A DNA stretch of 63,089 nucleotides from Flavobacteriaceae bacterium (GCA_031277535.1 JAITMD010000009.1:1-63089); one strand, 5' to 3'; counted from the first letter of the stretch, positions 8,619 to 17,670 are shown. Notes: generated from the letters alone by a model not told the origin. A program made the numbers and translations.

Positions 8619-8649
8619 TTTGTTTATTAGGATTTAGCTATTACTTTTG
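8619..8649 (+). promoter_or_regulatory. Canonical promoter of the acidic small protein
   Basis: TTTG at 8619-8622, then exactly 19 bp, then TACTTTTG at 8642-8649. This is a full match to the Bacteroidetes consensus. The start of transcription would be near 8655, about 20 nt before the ATG at 8676. Confidence 0.75.
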
Positions 8650-8675
8650 AAACTGAAATAAAGCAATAAACAAAA

Positions 8676-8972
8676 ATGAAAAGAGTAATTGTTGATTATG
8701 CAAAATTAACAAACGAAATCTTAGCACTATTGGTGGAGAGATTTCCGGAAGGGTATGATGATTCAGATATTATTCGTTTTAAAAACGTGAAAAATGAAAC
8801 TGTGGAAGCAGTGGAGGTAAGAACTGAAGATACGATTTACCTTGTTAAAGTTAGTACTAAGTTAGCGGATAGAATTGAGAACTTCGATGAAGATGAGGAT
8901 GACTTTACAGATCCTGCAGATGATTCGTTAGATGCGTTGAAAGACTTAGAGATTGCAGACGATGAAGATTAA
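8676..8972 (+). CDS. Small acidic conserved protein, function unknown
   Basis: Ninety-eight residues. The first 70 look folded, with alternating beta and helix character (TEDTIYLVKVSTKL). The last 25 are strongly acidic, with FDEDEDDFTD and IADDED. I believe flavobacterial genomes often carry such a gene near here, but I know no function. It has its own canonical promoter and its own terminator, so it is a single-gene unit between the polyamine pair and ychF. The acid tail could mimic nucleic acid or bind a basic protein; that is only a guess. Confidence 0.75.
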   Translation: MKRVIVDYAKLTNEILALLVERFPEGYDDSDIIRFKNVKNETVEAVEVRTEDTIYLVKVSTKLADRIENFDEDEDDFTDPADDSLDALKDLEIADDED

Positions 8973-8991
8973 ATCTCTTTAGAAAATAATA

Positions 8992-9023
8992 AAGCCATTC
9001 CTGAAAAGGAGTGGCTTTTTTTT
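8992..9023 (+). terminator. Hairpin terminator after the acidic protein gene
   Basis: AAGCCATTCC pairs with GGAGTGGCTT (one G-T pair) around TGAAAA, followed by a run of T. It lies 20 bp after the stop codon. Confidence 0.85.
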
Positions 9024-9061
9024 GTGTTGTAATTAAGAATGGAAACTATTATTATTTTCAA

Positions 9062-9069
9062 TATATTTG
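9062..9069 (+). promoter_or_regulatory. Promoter -7 box of ychF
   Basis: TATATTTG fits TAnnTTTG. The start of transcription would be near 9075, some 29 nt before the ATG at 9104. A -33 element is not clear. Confidence 0.5.
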
Positions 9070-9103
9070 CAACCATTAAAAACGTCGATAATATACTGAA
9101 AAT

Positions 9104-10198
9104 ATGAAAGCAGGAATTGTAGGATTACCAAATGTAGGTAAGTCAACTTTATTTAATTGTTTGTCTAATGCTAAGGCTCAGAGTGCAAACTTTCCATTCT
9201 GTACAATAGAACCAAATATTGGAGTGGTAAACGTACCAGATCTTCGCTTAGAAAAATTAGAAGAGTTGGTAAACCCAGAACGTGTATTACCAGCTACTGT
9301 AGAAATTGTAGATATCGCAGGTTTAGTAAAAGGTGCAAGTAAAGGAGAAGGTTTAGGAAACCAGTTCTTAGGAAATATTAGAGAGTGTAATGCTATTATC
9401 CACGTTTTACGTTGTTTTGACAATGATAATATTATTCACGTTGATGGAAATGTAAATCCTATTAGAGATAAAGAGACAATCGATATCGAGTTACAGTTAA
9501 AAGATCTTGAGACTGTAGAGAAAAGATTAGAGAAAGTAAAGAAAGCTGCTAAAACTGGAAATAAAGAAGCTCAAGTAGAGGCTGACTTATTAGAGAGAAT
9601 CAGAGTTACTTTATTAGAAGGTAAATCTGCTCGTGTAGTAGAGGCTAAAAACCAAGATGAAGAGGAGTTGTTAGAAGATTTCCAATTAATCACTACTAAA
9701 CCCGTTTTATACGTTTGTAACGTAGATGAAGGTGCTGCTGTAAATGGTAATGACTATGTAGTAAAGGTTAAGGAATTAGTGAAAGATGAAAATGCAGAAG
9801 TAATTGTATTAGCAGTAGGAACAGAAGCTGATATCATGGAGTTAGAAACTTATGAAGAAAGACAAATGTTTTTGGAAGATTTAGGTTTAGAAGAGCCAGG
9901 TGTATCTAAGTTAATTCGTTCAGCATACAAACTATTAGATTTGCAAACTTACTTTACTGCAGGGGTAAAAGAAGTAAGAGCTTGGACTATTAAAGTTGGA
10001 GATACAGCTCCTAAAGCAGCTGGAGTAATTCACTCTGATTTCGAAAAAGGTTTTATTCGTGCAGAGGTTATTGCTTATGATGACTATGTAACGTTTGGTT
10101 CTGAGTCGAAAGTAAAAGAAGCTGGAAAGTTAAGAGTAGAAGGAAAAGAGTACATCGTAAAAGATGGTGATATAATGCATTTCCGTTTTAACGTATAA
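9104..10198 (+). CDS. ychF: Redox-regulated ribosome-binding ATPase YchF (OLA1 family)
   Basis: Universally conserved P-loop protein of the Obg class that prefers ATP and binds the ribosome. The 364-residue protein has the P loop GLPNVGKST at residues 6-14, the switch segment NFPFCTIEPNIGVV, the G3 motif DIAGLVKGASKGEGLGN, and NVDE in place of the usual NKxD base-recognition motif, which explains ATP use. The C-terminal TGS domain begins near residue 275. Length is typical. It is a single-gene unit facing uvrA across a shared terminator. Confidence 0.96.
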   Translation: MKAGIVGLPNVGKSTLFNCLSNAKAQSANFPFCTIEPNIGVVNVPDLRLEKLEELVNPERVLPATVEIVDIAGLVKGASKGEGLGNQFLGNIRECNAIIHVLRCFDNDNIIHVDGNVNPIRDKETIDIELQLKDLETVEKRLEKVKKAAKTGNKEAQVEADLLERIRVTLLEGKSARVVEAKNQDEEELLEDFQLITTKPVLYVCNVDEGAAVNGNDYVVKVKELVKDENAEVIVLAVGTEADIMELETYEERQMFLEDLGLEEPGVSKLIRSAYKLLDLQTYFTAGVKEVRAWTIKVGDTAPKAAGVIHSDFEKGFIRAEVIAYDDYVTFGSESKVKEAGKLRVEGKEYIVKDGDIMHFRFNV

Positions 10199-10226
10199 GT
10201 TATCAGAGAATGTATCAAATAAAAAA

Positions 10227-10256
10227 AATACGGTAGCAATTTATTGCTACCGTATT
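10227..10256. terminator. Bidirectional terminator between ychF and uvrA
   Basis: A perfect 13-bp stem (AATACGGTAGCAA with its complement) and a 4-base loop, with A-tract on the left and T-tract on the right, so it serves both convergent genes. Confidence 0.9.
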
Positions 10257-10260
10257 TTTT

Positions 10261-13077
10261 TTATTTGATATTTAATTTTTCTAAAAGGTATTTTCCTGTT
10301 GATGATTTTTGGTTTTTAGCTACTTCTTCTGGTGTTCCAAAAGCTACTAATTCTCCTCCATAATCACCTCCTCCAGGACCTATGTCAATAATGTAATCAG
10401 CACATTTAATAAGATCTAAGTTGTGTTCAATTACAATAATAGAATGCCCTTTGTCGATTAAAGCTTCGAATGATTTAAGCAATTTTTTAATATCGTGAAA
10501 ATGCAATCCAGTAGTAGGTTCATCAAATACAAACAACATCTTTTCTCTTGTATTACCTGCCAATAGGAAAGAGGCCAATTTGATGCGTTGTGCTTCTCCT
10601 CCTGATAGAGTAGAAGAAGACTGCCCTAATTGAACATAACCTAATCCAACATCTTGTAAAGGTTGTAAACGCTGTACAATTTTGTTTTGTCCATGTTTTT
10701 CAAAAAAAGCAACAGCATCATCAATAGTCATTGTAAGTACATCGTTGATGTTCTTTTCATTAAAATTGACTTCTAAGATTTCCTTTTTAAATCTTTTGCC
10801 ATGACAAGTCTCGCATTCCAAGTGTACATCTGCCATAAACTGCATTTCTACAGTTACAATACCATCTCCTTTACAAGTTTCACAACGTCCTCCATCCACA
10901 TTAAATGAAAAATGTTTTGGTTGATAACCACGTATTTTTGATAGTTGTTGCTTAGCAAACAAGTCTCTTATTTCATCATAGGCTTTAATGTATGTAACTG
11001 GATTTGAACGCGAGCTACGACCTATCGGATTTTGATCTACATATTCTATTTGCTTAATATTTTTGTATTGACCATCCAGACGTGTAAATTGTCCAGGTTT
11101 CTCACTTACTCCTGTTAGTTCCTTTTGCAAGGCAGGGAATAATATTTTCTTGATTAATGTACTCTTTCCACTTCCAGATACTCCTGTAATAACAGTTAAG
11201 CATTCTAATGGAAAAGTAACATCTATATTTTTCAAATTGTTTTCTCTTGCACCAATAACTTCTACGTAGTGTTTATACGAACGTCTTTTAGAAGGAACTT
11301 CAATAGCCAATTTTCCATTGAGGTATTTACTTGTAAGAGAGTGTGCTTTTAATATTTCACTATAGGTACCTTGAGCAACCAATTCCCCACCATATGATCC
11401 TGCCTCTGGACCAATATCAATGATTTGGTCAGCAGCTTTCATTATATCTTCATCGTGTTCAACTACAATAACTGTATTCCCTAAAGCTTTCAAGTTTTCT
11501 AATACCCCAATTAGTTTTTCTGTATCTTTTGGATGCAAACCAATACTTGGTTCATCTAAGATGTACATAGAACCAACTAAACTACTCCCTAATGAAGTGG
11601 CTAAATTGATACGTTGAGATTCTCCTCCTGATAAGGTAGCAGAGTTTCTGTTCAATGTAAGGTACTCTAATCCCACATTGATTAGAAATTGTAAACGATT
11701 ATTAATTTCTAAAAGTAAACGCTTAGCTACTTTGTTGTCATATTCATTTAATTCTAATTGTCCAAAAAAGGCTTGTAAATTGACAATAGACATATCAACT
11801 AATTCAGTTATAGTTTTACCGCCTATATACACATAATTAGCCTCTTTGCGCAATCTTTTTCCTTTACAAGTAGTACACTTTGTTTTTCCTCTATAACGTG
11901 ATAAAAGTACTCTGTTTTGAATCTTGTAATTCTTCTCTTCAAGCTCAGTAAAAAAAGCACTTAATCCTTCAAAATACTCATTACCTTCCCATACCAATGC
12001 TTTTTGTGCTTCTGTTAATTCAAAATAAGGTTTGTGAATTGGGAAGTCAAACTTATAAGCATTATTTACCAATTGGTCTCTATACCATCCTATAGATTCT
12101 CCTCTCCAAGGGAACACAGCATTTTCATAAATAGATAAAGAAGTGTTTGGGAAAACAAGTTCTTCATCAATTCCAATAATATTACCATATCCATCACAGG
12201 TAGGGCAGGCTCCATAAGGATTGTTGAAACTAAATAAGTGGGTGTTAGGCTCTAAGAAACTGATACCGTCTAATTCAAACTTATTGCTAAATTCTTGATG
12301 AGTATTATCGCTTAATGATTGAAGAGAACAATATCCTTTTCCTTCAAAAAAGGCTGTTTCTATTGAATCTCCTAATCGATTAAAGAATTCTTCTGTATCA
12401 GAAACGACAATACGATCAATAATTAATAAAATGTCTGAAGGCTCTATTGCATTGATAATTTCTTCTCCTTGTTCTAAGAACTGATCTAAACGAATCGTTT
12501 CTTCTTTTATGTAAACACGAGCAAAACCTTGTTGTAACAATAGATTAAGATGCTCAAATAAAGTTCTGTCATCAGAATAAGATAATGGAGCTAATAAAAG
12601 CCATTTAGAGTTTAGCTCTAATTGTTTAACAGCATCTAATACATCTGTTACTGTATCTTTTTTTACTTCTTTTCCAGATACAGGAGAAATAGTTTTTCCA
12701 ATACGGGCAAACATCAATTTCATGTAGTCATAAATCTCTGTAGAAGTACCAACAGTTGACCTTGCATTAGTTGTATTTACTTTTTGTTCAATAGCAATAG
12801 CAGGAGCAATTCCTTTGATGTACTCAACCTTTGGCTTGTCTATTCTACCCAAGAATTGACGTGCATAAGAAGATAAACTTTCTACATATCGACGTTGTCC
12901 TTCTGCATATAAAGTATCAAAGGCTAAAGAAGATTTTCCAGACCCCGAAAGTCCAGTGATTACTACAAGTTCATTACGAGGAATTACAACATCAATATTT
13001 TTTAAATTGTGCAGTTGCGCACCTTTGATAATGATGTTTTTTTTAGGGTCAATCTTAGAGTAATCTATTTTTTTCAT
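10261..13077 (-). CDS. uvrA: Excinuclease ABC subunit A
   Basis: DNA-damage recognition ATPase of nucleotide excision repair. The 938-residue protein has two ABC cassettes. Walker A motifs are [12 protein letters not shown] near residue 43 and [10 protein letters not shown] near 632. ABC signatures are LSGGESQR and LSGGEAQR. Two zinc modules are visible: CPTCDGYG with CTTCKGKR in the first half, and CETCKGDG with CETCHGKR in the second. The DNA-contact region [14 protein letters not shown] is present. Length and domain order are standard. Transcribed alone. Confidence 0.97.
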   Translation of the reverse strand: MKKIDYSKIDPKKNIIIKGAQLHNLKNIDVVIPRNELVVITGLSGSGKSSLAFDTLYAEGQRRYVESLSSYARQFLGRIDKPKVEYIKGIAPAIAIEQKVNTTNARSTVGTSTEIYDYMKLMFARIGKTISPVSGKEVKKDTVTDVLDAVKQLELNSKWLLLAPLSYSDDRTLFEHLNLLLQQGFARVYIKEETIRLDQFLEQGEEIINAIEPSDILLIIDRIVVSDTEEFFNRLGDSIETAFFEGKGYCSLQSLSDNTHQEFSNKFELDGISFLEPNTHLFSFNNPYGACPTCDGYGNIIGIDEELVFPNTSLSIYENAVFPWRGESIGWYRDQLVNNAYKFDFPIHKPYFELTEAQKALVWEGNEYFEGLSAFFTELEEKNYKIQNRVLLSRYRGKTKCTTCKGKRLRKEANYVYIGGKTITELVDMSIVNLQAFFGQLELNEYDNKVAKRLLLEINNRLQFLINVGLEYLTLNRNSATLSGGESQRINLATSLGSSLVGSMYILDEPSIGLHPKDTEKLIGVLENLKALGNTVIVVEHDEDIMKAADQIIDIGPEAGSYGGELVAQGTYSEILKAHSLTSKYLNGKLAIEVPSKRRSYKHYVEVIGARENNLKNIDVTFPLECLTVITGVSGSGKSTLIKKILFPALQKELTGVSEKPGQFTRLDGQYKNIKQIEYVDQNPIGRSSRSNPVTYIKAYDEIRDLFAKQQLSKIRGYQPKHFSFNVDGGRCETCKGDGIVTVEMQFMADVHLECETCHGKRFKKEILEVNFNEKNINDVLTMTIDDAVAFFEKHGQNKIVQRLQPLQDVGLGYVQLGQSSSTLSGGEAQRIKLASFLLAGNTREKMLFVFDEPTTGLHFHDIKKLLKSFEALIDKGHSIIVIEHNLDLIKCADYIIDIGPGGGDYGGELVAFGTPEEVAKNQKSSTGKYLLEKLNIK

Positions 13078-13389
13078 TGCTAAAAGCCATTAAGAATACA
13101 AAAATACACTTTATTCATAGAAGGGCAAGGTAATAATAGAGAAGGAGTTGCTATAAAAGGTAGCAAAATGGTTAGTATGTATGATTTTACAAGACAAAGA
13201 AGGATTTAGCGATGATGAAGAGAATTAGTACAGAATGTAATTAAAAATTCTTTTATTTAATTTTTTTAACAAAATATTTTAATTACATTTGTTCGACAAT
13301 CAAATAATAAAACCAGAGAAGCCTATAAAACAAAACTACTTTTTAAAATTAATTAAAGAAAATAAATTAAGCTATAAAAAGATTTTGTT
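13078..13389. other. Divergent intergenic region uvrA / sigma factor
   Basis: AT-rich gap with divergent starts on both sides. The only clear element is the -7 box TACATTTG at 13284-13291 for the sigma gene. No ORF, strong hairpin or RNA gene is seen. Confidence 0.5.
13284..13291 (+). promoter_or_regulatory. Promoter -7 box of the ECF-type sigma gene
   Basis: TACATTTG matches TAnnTTTG, with TTTT at the expected -33 distance. The leader to the ATG at 13390 would be about 90 nt. Confidence 0.5.
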
Positions 13390-13962
13390 ATGAAGTATCA
13401 AGATACCTCTGATGCTCTATTAGTGCACAATTATGTTCATGGAGATGAGAAAGCACTTGAAGTGCTAATTAAAAGACATCAAACGAAGATATACGGTTTT
13501 ATCCTATCTAAATTGTCAGACAATGATTTGGCTGACGACATTTTTCAAGAAACATTTATTAAAGTGATTAATACACTTTCTTCTGGTAAGTACAACGAAG
13601 AAGGGAAGTTTTTACCATGGGTAATTCGCATTGCACATAATTTGATTATGGATAATTACCGCAAAGAGAAACGCAATATTGTACAAGTACCTAATTTCGA
13701 AGACAACGTGCTAACGTTTTTTGTTGATGAAGGGGAAACAATGCATGAGTATATGGAAAAAGAATACTTAGAGCAGGAAGTACGTTTATTAATAGAGGAT
13801 TTGCCAGATGACCAAAAGTATGTTTTGATGATGCGTATCGACCATGATTTAACTTTTAAAGAAATTGCAGAACGCACAGATGTGAGCATCAACACAGCAT
13901 TAGGAAGAATGAGATATGCTTTGCTGAATATGAAAAAGTTAATGGATCAAAGGATTTCTTAA
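13390..13962 (+). CDS. RNA polymerase sigma-70 family factor, ECF-like
   Basis: A 190-residue two-domain sigma factor. Region 2 contains ADDIFQETFIKVI near residue 50, the core-binding and -10 recognition helix. Region 4 contains FKEIAERTDVSINTALGRM near residue 157, the helix-turn-helix for the -35 element. An acidic linker separates them. No anti-sigma gene follows; the next gene is a 64-residue basic protein 22 bp later. The regulon is unknown. The promoter has the house-keeping consensus and not an autoregulated ECF one. Confidence 0.9.
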   Translation: MKYQDTSDALLVHNYVHGDEKALEVLIKRHQTKIYGFILSKLSDNDLADDIFQETFIKVINTLSSGKYNEEGKFLPWVIRIAHNLIMDNYRKEKRNIVQVPNFEDNVLTFFVDEGETMHEYMEKEYLEQEVRLLIEDLPDDQKYVLMMRIDHDLTFKEIAERTDVSINTALGRMRYALLNMKKLMDQRIS

Positions 13963-13984
13963 ATTAATTGGATGAATATACTAA

Positions 13985-14179
13985 ATGGATAATTTACTCG
14001 TTTCTAAAGTAAATACTAAATATTCATTTATGAAGAAAAACTACGCGAATCTTACTTCTGAAGAAAGATTGCAACCTAAAAAAGAAACAATTGCAATGTT
14101 ACTTTTTTATTCTAAAATGTTGCGTAGTCTGAAACAGAAGCATAATTCACTAACTGTCAACAAGCAGTTTTACAATTAA
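13985..14179 (+). CDS. Small basic protein downstream of the sigma factor
   Basis: Sixty-four residues, rich in lysine, asparagine and leucine, with no signal peptide or membrane segment. Helical middle part (TSEERLQPKKETIAMLLFYS). It begins 22 bp after the sigma gene and is followed directly by a terminator, so the two are co-transcribed. It is too short for a normal anti-sigma factor with a membrane anchor. I do not recognise the family. Confidence 0.6.
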   Translation: MDNLLVSKVNTKYSFMKKNYANLTSEERLQPKKETIAMLLFYSKMLRSLKQKHNSLTVNKQFYN

Positions 14180-14181
14180 AA

Positions 14182-14217
14182 AACAAGCACGTAAAAGTTA
14201 TTTTTTACGTGCTTGTT
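14182..14217. terminator. Bidirectional terminator, sigma operon / nth
   Basis: A perfect 15-bp stem (AACAAGCACGTAAAA and complement) with a 6-base loop and T-runs on both strands. It overlaps the last codons of nth, whose stop codon is at 14198-14200. Confidence 0.9.
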
Positions 14218-14863
14218 TTTTATTGTATTCGTTGATCACTGTTTTTCTACCTATAACAGATGTAATAATATCTAATTCTAAATTCCAACCTCTTGCAGGC
14301 GAATATTGACGACCATACCAAACTAATTGTAAGTGTAATTTATTCCATTTGTCCATAGGGAATAGTCGTTTTGCATCTTTCTCTGTTTGTTGTACACTAC
14401 GGCCATCAGAAAATCCCCAACGATACATAAGTCTGTGTATGTGAGTGTCTACTGGAAAAGCTGGAATACCATATGCTTGAGATACAACTACTGAAGCCGT
14501 TTTATGACCTACAGCAGGAAGTTCTTCTAATGCTGAAATATCTGCTGGTACTTGCCCATCATATTTATCAATCAGGATTTGAGATAATCCATAAATACCT
14601 TTCGATTTCATAGGAGATAATCCACAAGGTCTAATGATTTCTTTGATTTCTTCAACAGTTAGTTTTACCATATCATATGGATTGTCTGCTTTTGCAAATA
14701 GGAGAGGAGTTATTTTATTAACTCGTTCATCTGTGCATTGTGCAGAAAGTAAAACAGCAATTAGCAATGTATAGGGATCTTTATGATCTAAAGGAACAGG
14801 GATAGTAGGATATAAAGCATCCAAAGTTTCTAACGTAAAGTTTACTTTTTCTTTTTTCGTCAT
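14198..14863 (-). CDS. nth: Endonuclease III-type DNA glycosylase without iron-sulfur ligands
   Basis: Base-excision repair glycosylase/AP lyase for oxidised pyrimidines. The 221-residue protein has the helix-hairpin-helix ELPAVGHKTAS near residue 113, with the catalytic lysine in GHKTA and the catalytic aspartate in FPVDTHIHRL. The usual C-terminal Cys-x6-Cys-x2-Cys-x5-Cys that holds a 4Fe-4S cluster is missing: after GRQYSPARGW there is no cysteine up to the end. The active site looks intact, so this is probably an active cluster-free form and not a pseudogene. Single gene, minus strand. Confidence 0.93.
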   Translation of the reverse strand: MTKKEKVNFTLETLDALYPTIPVPLDHKDPYTLLIAVLLSAQCTDERVNKITPLLFAKADNPYDMVKLTVEEIKEIIRPCGLSPMKSKGIYGLSQILIDKYDGQVPADISALEELPAVGHKTASVVVSQAYGIPAFPVDTHIHRLMYRWGFSDGRSVQQTEKDAKRLFPMDKWNKLHLQLVWYGRQYSPARGWNLELDIITSVIGRKTVINEYNKKQARKK

Positions 14864-14947
14864 AGGAAAATGTTTTCTACTATGCGAATATACTATTTTC
14901 AGCTTAGAGTTCTCTTTGAACTGTTTTTTATGTTGTGTTAGATATAA

Positions 14948-14985
14948 AAAAGTCAGGCAATTTATTGTATAAGAGCCTGACTTTT
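14948..14985 (-). terminator. Hairpin terminator of the hemN operon
   Basis: AAAAGTCAGGC pairs perfectly with GCCTGACTTTT across a 16-base loop, with a T-rich tract on the minus strand. It lies 75 bp past the small membrane-protein gene. Confidence 0.7.
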
Positions 14986-15058
14986 CTATTTTCTTCGTTA
15001 GTAATAAAGAAGAATTATTTTATTGAATGTAAAGTTCCTCAGTTATTAATTTTATTAC

Positions 15059-15253
15059 CTATTTGTTTAAAGGAGTTTCTTTTGCTGCTTTTTTTAAAGA
15101 ATAGATAAGGTATACAATAAATATTGCAAAACCTGCAAATGACAATCCATTAGCTTGAATAGACCATAAGTTACTACTATCAAGGTTGAAAATGCTGTAA
15201 ACTAAAAATAATAATACTAAAAATGTAATGAACTTTTCAATTTTTGGATTCAT
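15059..15253 (-). CDS. Small two-helix membrane protein
   Basis: Sixty-four residues with two hydrophobic segments (near 8-22 and 35-52) joined by a short polar loop, ending in a lysine-rich tail. It begins 11 bp after hemN and shares its transcript. No family recognised; the position suggests a minor role linked to respiration or heme, but nothing in the sequence shows it. Confidence 0.6.
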   Translation of the reverse strand: MNPKIEKFITFLVLLFLVYSIFNLDSSNLWSIQANGLSFAGFAIFIVYLIYSLKKAAKETPLNK

Positions 15254-15264
15254 AGGAATGTGTT

Positions 15265-16626
15265 TTATATCGTCATAGAAAATAATTGTCGATCTGGTTT
15301 GTTTTGTTGCAAACGCAAATCAAATGCCATACAGATGTTTCGTACAAAGGCTCTTCCTTTTTTAGTTACCTTGATTTTATGATTATTCAATTCTATTAAT
15401 TTATCTTTTAATAGCTCACTTAATTCTTTTTCAATAGGTAGGAAGTTTACTTTTTCTAAGTCCTCTGTTAGATCTGTCTGTAATGAACACATTAAATTTA
15501 AGATATGTTTTCGAATAATTAGATCTTCTGTCGATAAAATATGTCCTTTTGTAACAGGTATTGTATTTTCTTCTATTAATTGATAGTACGTTTCAATGTC
15601 TTTCTCATTTTGTGCAAATCCATACCAACTATCGCTAATTGATGAAACACCTAAGCCAATCATCAATTGTGTTTTTGATGAACTGTAGCCCATAAAATTT
15701 CTGTGAATGCTACCATTATTAAGGGCTTTGTATAGAGAGTCAGATTTAAAAGCAAAGTGATCCATTCCAATCTCTACGTAATTGTTTTCCAACAATAGTT
15801 GTTTCCCTTTTTCGTATAATTGTCTTTTTTCATCATCTTTTGGCACATCCTCATCATTAAAGCCACGTTGCCCATTGCCTTTAATCCAAGGCACATGTGC
15901 ATAACTATAAAAAGCTAAGCGATCTGGAGCTAAAGATTTTGTTTTTTCAATTGTATCTATTACGTGTTCTATCTTTTGAAAAGGTAAACCAAAAATAATA
16001 TCATGAGAAATAGAAGTATATCCTATTTCTTTGGCCCAAAGAGTTACTTTGGCAACATCGTGAAACGTTTGTTTTCGGTTAATTGCTTTTTGTATTTCAG
16101 GATTATAATCTTGTACTCCAAAGCTCACTCTTCTAAAACCTAAGTTGTACAACGTTTGCAAATGTTGTTTGCTCGTATTGTTTGGATGCCCTTCAAAACT
16201 AAATTCATACTCATCTGCTACAATAGCAGTTGCTAATAACCCTTTAATGAGTTGTTCTAAATGTTCTGGTGTAAAAAAAGTAGGAGTACCTCCACCTAAA
16301 TGTATTTCTTTGATACGAGGTTTTTCATCTACTAAATTACAGTATAGTGCCCATTCTTTTAGTAAGGCTTGTATGTAAGGTTGTTCAACTTCATGTCGTT
16401 TAGTAATGCGCTTATGACAGCCACAAAAAGTACATAGATTTTCGCAAAAAGGTAAATGAATATATAAACTGATCCCTTCTGTTGCATTTGATTCTGCAAA
16501 AGATTGTTTGAAAGATTCAATCCACCCTTTTGGAGAAAAGGTTTCCGAGTCCCAATATGGCACAGTCGGATAACTTGTATATCTTGGACCAGGAACATTA
16601 TATTTTTGAATCAGAGATGTACCCAT
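15265..16626 (-). CDS. hemN: Oxygen-independent coproporphyrinogen III oxidase (radical SAM)
   Basis: Converts coproporphyrinogen III to protoporphyrinogen IX without oxygen. The 453-residue protein has the radical-SAM cluster motif CENLCTFCGC near residue 61-70, with the fourth cysteine typical of HemN. GGGTPTFF is the SAM-binding GGE-like element, and RVSFGVQDYNPEIQKAINR is the family-typical stretch. The C-terminal HemN domain is complete. The start at 16626 is supported by the -7 box at 16645-16652. First gene of a two-gene unit. Confidence 0.95.
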   Translation of the reverse strand: MGTSLIQKYNVPGPRYTSYPTVPYWDSETFSPKGWIESFKQSFAESNATEGISLYIHLPFCENLCTFCGCHKRITKRHEVEQPYIQALLKEWALYCNLVDEKPRIKEIHLGGGTPTFFTPEHLEQLIKGLLATAIVADEYEFSFEGHPNNTSKQHLQTLYNLGFRRVSFGVQDYNPEIQKAINRKQTFHDVAKVTLWAKEIGYTSISHDIIFGLPFQKIEHVIDTIEKTKSLAPDRLAFYSYAHVPWIKGNGQRGFNDEDVPKDDEKRQLYEKGKQLLLENNYVEIGMDHFAFKSDSLYKALNNGSIHRNFMGYSSSKTQLMIGLGVSSISDSWYGFAQNEKDIETYYQLIEENTIPVTKGHILSTEDLIIRKHILNLMCSLQTDLTEDLEKVNFLPIEKELSELLKDKLIELNNHKIKVTKKGRAFVRNICMAFDLRLQQNKPDRQLFSMTI

Positions 16627-16644
16627 AATTTAGTAAATTTACGT

Positions 16645-16652
16645 CAAAAGTA
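16645..16652 (-). promoter_or_regulatory. Promoter -7 box of hemN
   Basis: On the minus strand TACTTTTG, a TAnnTTTG match, 18 bp before the ATG, which leaves a very short leader. The -33 region is not a clear TTTG. Confidence 0.5.
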
Positions 16653-16719
16653 GTAGGTTTGTAAAACGCTTACTATGATATTTGTCAGTTGTATAGAATA
16701 AAATTAATAAAACTAAATA

Positions 16720-17091
16720 ATGAAAAGAAGAGTATTAGCATTTTTGATAGCATTTTTGTCAGTTTTTTATGTAAATGCACAAGAAAAGAAGGATAAGTAT
16801 TTGATGGAGACTCTGGTTTTTAACAAAGTAATTGAAAAAAAGAAAGTTCAATTAGTTGATGTTCGCACGCCAGAAGAATATGCAGCAGGTACTATTGAGT
16901 ATGCAGAAAACATTGATTTTCTGAACGAAGATTTCAAAACAAACATCAGTAAATTGAATAAAAAAGAGCCAGTATATGTGTTTTGTAAATCTGGAAAACG
17001 CAGTGCAAATGCCAAAAAAGTCATGCAAGAAATGGGGTTCAAAAAAGTATATGAACTAAAAGGGGGATATGCTGCTTGGAACATGAAATAG
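16720..17091 (+). CDS. Exported single-domain rhodanese-like protein
   Basis: A 123-residue protein with a signal peptide (positive MKRR, hydrophobic core, cleavage after VNA near residue 20). The mature part is one rhodanese domain with DVRTPEEYAAGTIEYAENID and the active-site loop VFCKSGKRS; the cysteine is present, so sulfur transfer or a related redox activity in the periplasm is possible. Divergent from hemN. Single gene. Confidence 0.88.
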   Translation: MKRRVLAFLIAFLSVFYVNAQEKKDKYLMETLVFNKVIEKKKVQLVDVRTPEEYAAGTIEYAENIDFLNEDFKTNISKLNKKEPVYVFCKSGKRSANAKKVMQEMGFKKVYELKGGYAAWNMK

Positions 17092-17181
17092 GCATTAAAA
17101 CGTTGGTTTAATAATAATTTAAGATTTTGAATATTTATAGAACCATTATTTTAGCTATTTTTGAATTAAAAGATATAGGTT

Positions 17182-17472
17182 ATGGATATGGCATCATTTG
17201 GTGGAATTATTAAAGTGCTGTTTATTATAATAATAGTGTATTACGGATTTAAGTTTGCTATGCGCTTTTTATTTCCATTGTTGTTATATAAAGTAGCAAA
17301 AAAAGCTGAGCAGAGTTTCCAACAGAAACAGCAAGAGTATTACCAACAGAATAATACTACAAATCAATACCAAGATCAAAATACCCAACACACTTCAGAT
17401 AAAGGTGTGCCACACTCAACTAAAGTAGTAGGAGAGTATGTTGATTTTGAAGAGATAGAGGATAAGAAATAG
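17182..17472 (+). CDS. DUF4834-type small membrane protein
   Basis: Ninety-six residues: one hydrophobic segment at about residues 8-35, then a glutamine-rich polar stretch, then a conserved end STKVVGEYVDFEEIE. This arrangement matches the Bacteroidetes DUF4834 proteins, whose function is unknown. It is followed by a strong terminator, then by an unusual repeat array and pyrR. Confidence 0.7.
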   Translation: MDMASFGGIIKVLFIIIIVYYGFKFAMRFLFPLLLYKVAKKAEQSFQQKQQEYYQQNNTTNQYQDQNTQHTSDKGVPHSTKVVGEYVDFEEIEDKK

Positions 17473-17497
17473 CAAATCGCTTAATTGAAATAAACAC

Positions 17498-17530
17498 AAG
17501 AGTGCAACTTCCGTTGCACTCTTTTTTTTT
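17498..17530 (+). terminator. Strong terminator after the DUF4834-type gene
   Basis: AAGAGTGCAAC, loop TTCC, then the exact complement and a run of T. The UUCC loop on an 11-bp stem is very stable. Confidence 0.92.
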
Positions 17531-17555
17531 CTATATACGTTTCATATAAAACGGA

Positions 17556-17670
17556 GTGTAAGTATAGTCCAAGCATAGTGTAAGCATAGTGCAAGTATAA
17601 TAACCAGCATTTATTATACTTGCACTATAGTTGGACATTACTAAAATTATGCTTACACCTATACTTATTT
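17556..17670. repeat. Array of 11-bp repeats in inverted orientation
   Basis: Four direct units of 11 bp follow each other at 17556-17599: GTGTAAGTATA, GTCCAAGCATA, GTGTAAGCATA, GTGCAAGTATA. After 15 bases the complement series begins: TATACTTGCAC (17615-17625), TATAGTTGGAC (17626-17636), an 11-bp diverged unit, TATGCTTACAC (17648-17658), and TATACTTATTT (17660-17670). The inner units form a perfect 16-bp stem with a 9-base loop; the whole can fold into a long hairpin. No protein product is coded. Confidence 0.8.

Noticed and set aside
17556..17670. CRISPR array
   Set aside because: Units are only 11 bp, without spacers, and half are inverted.
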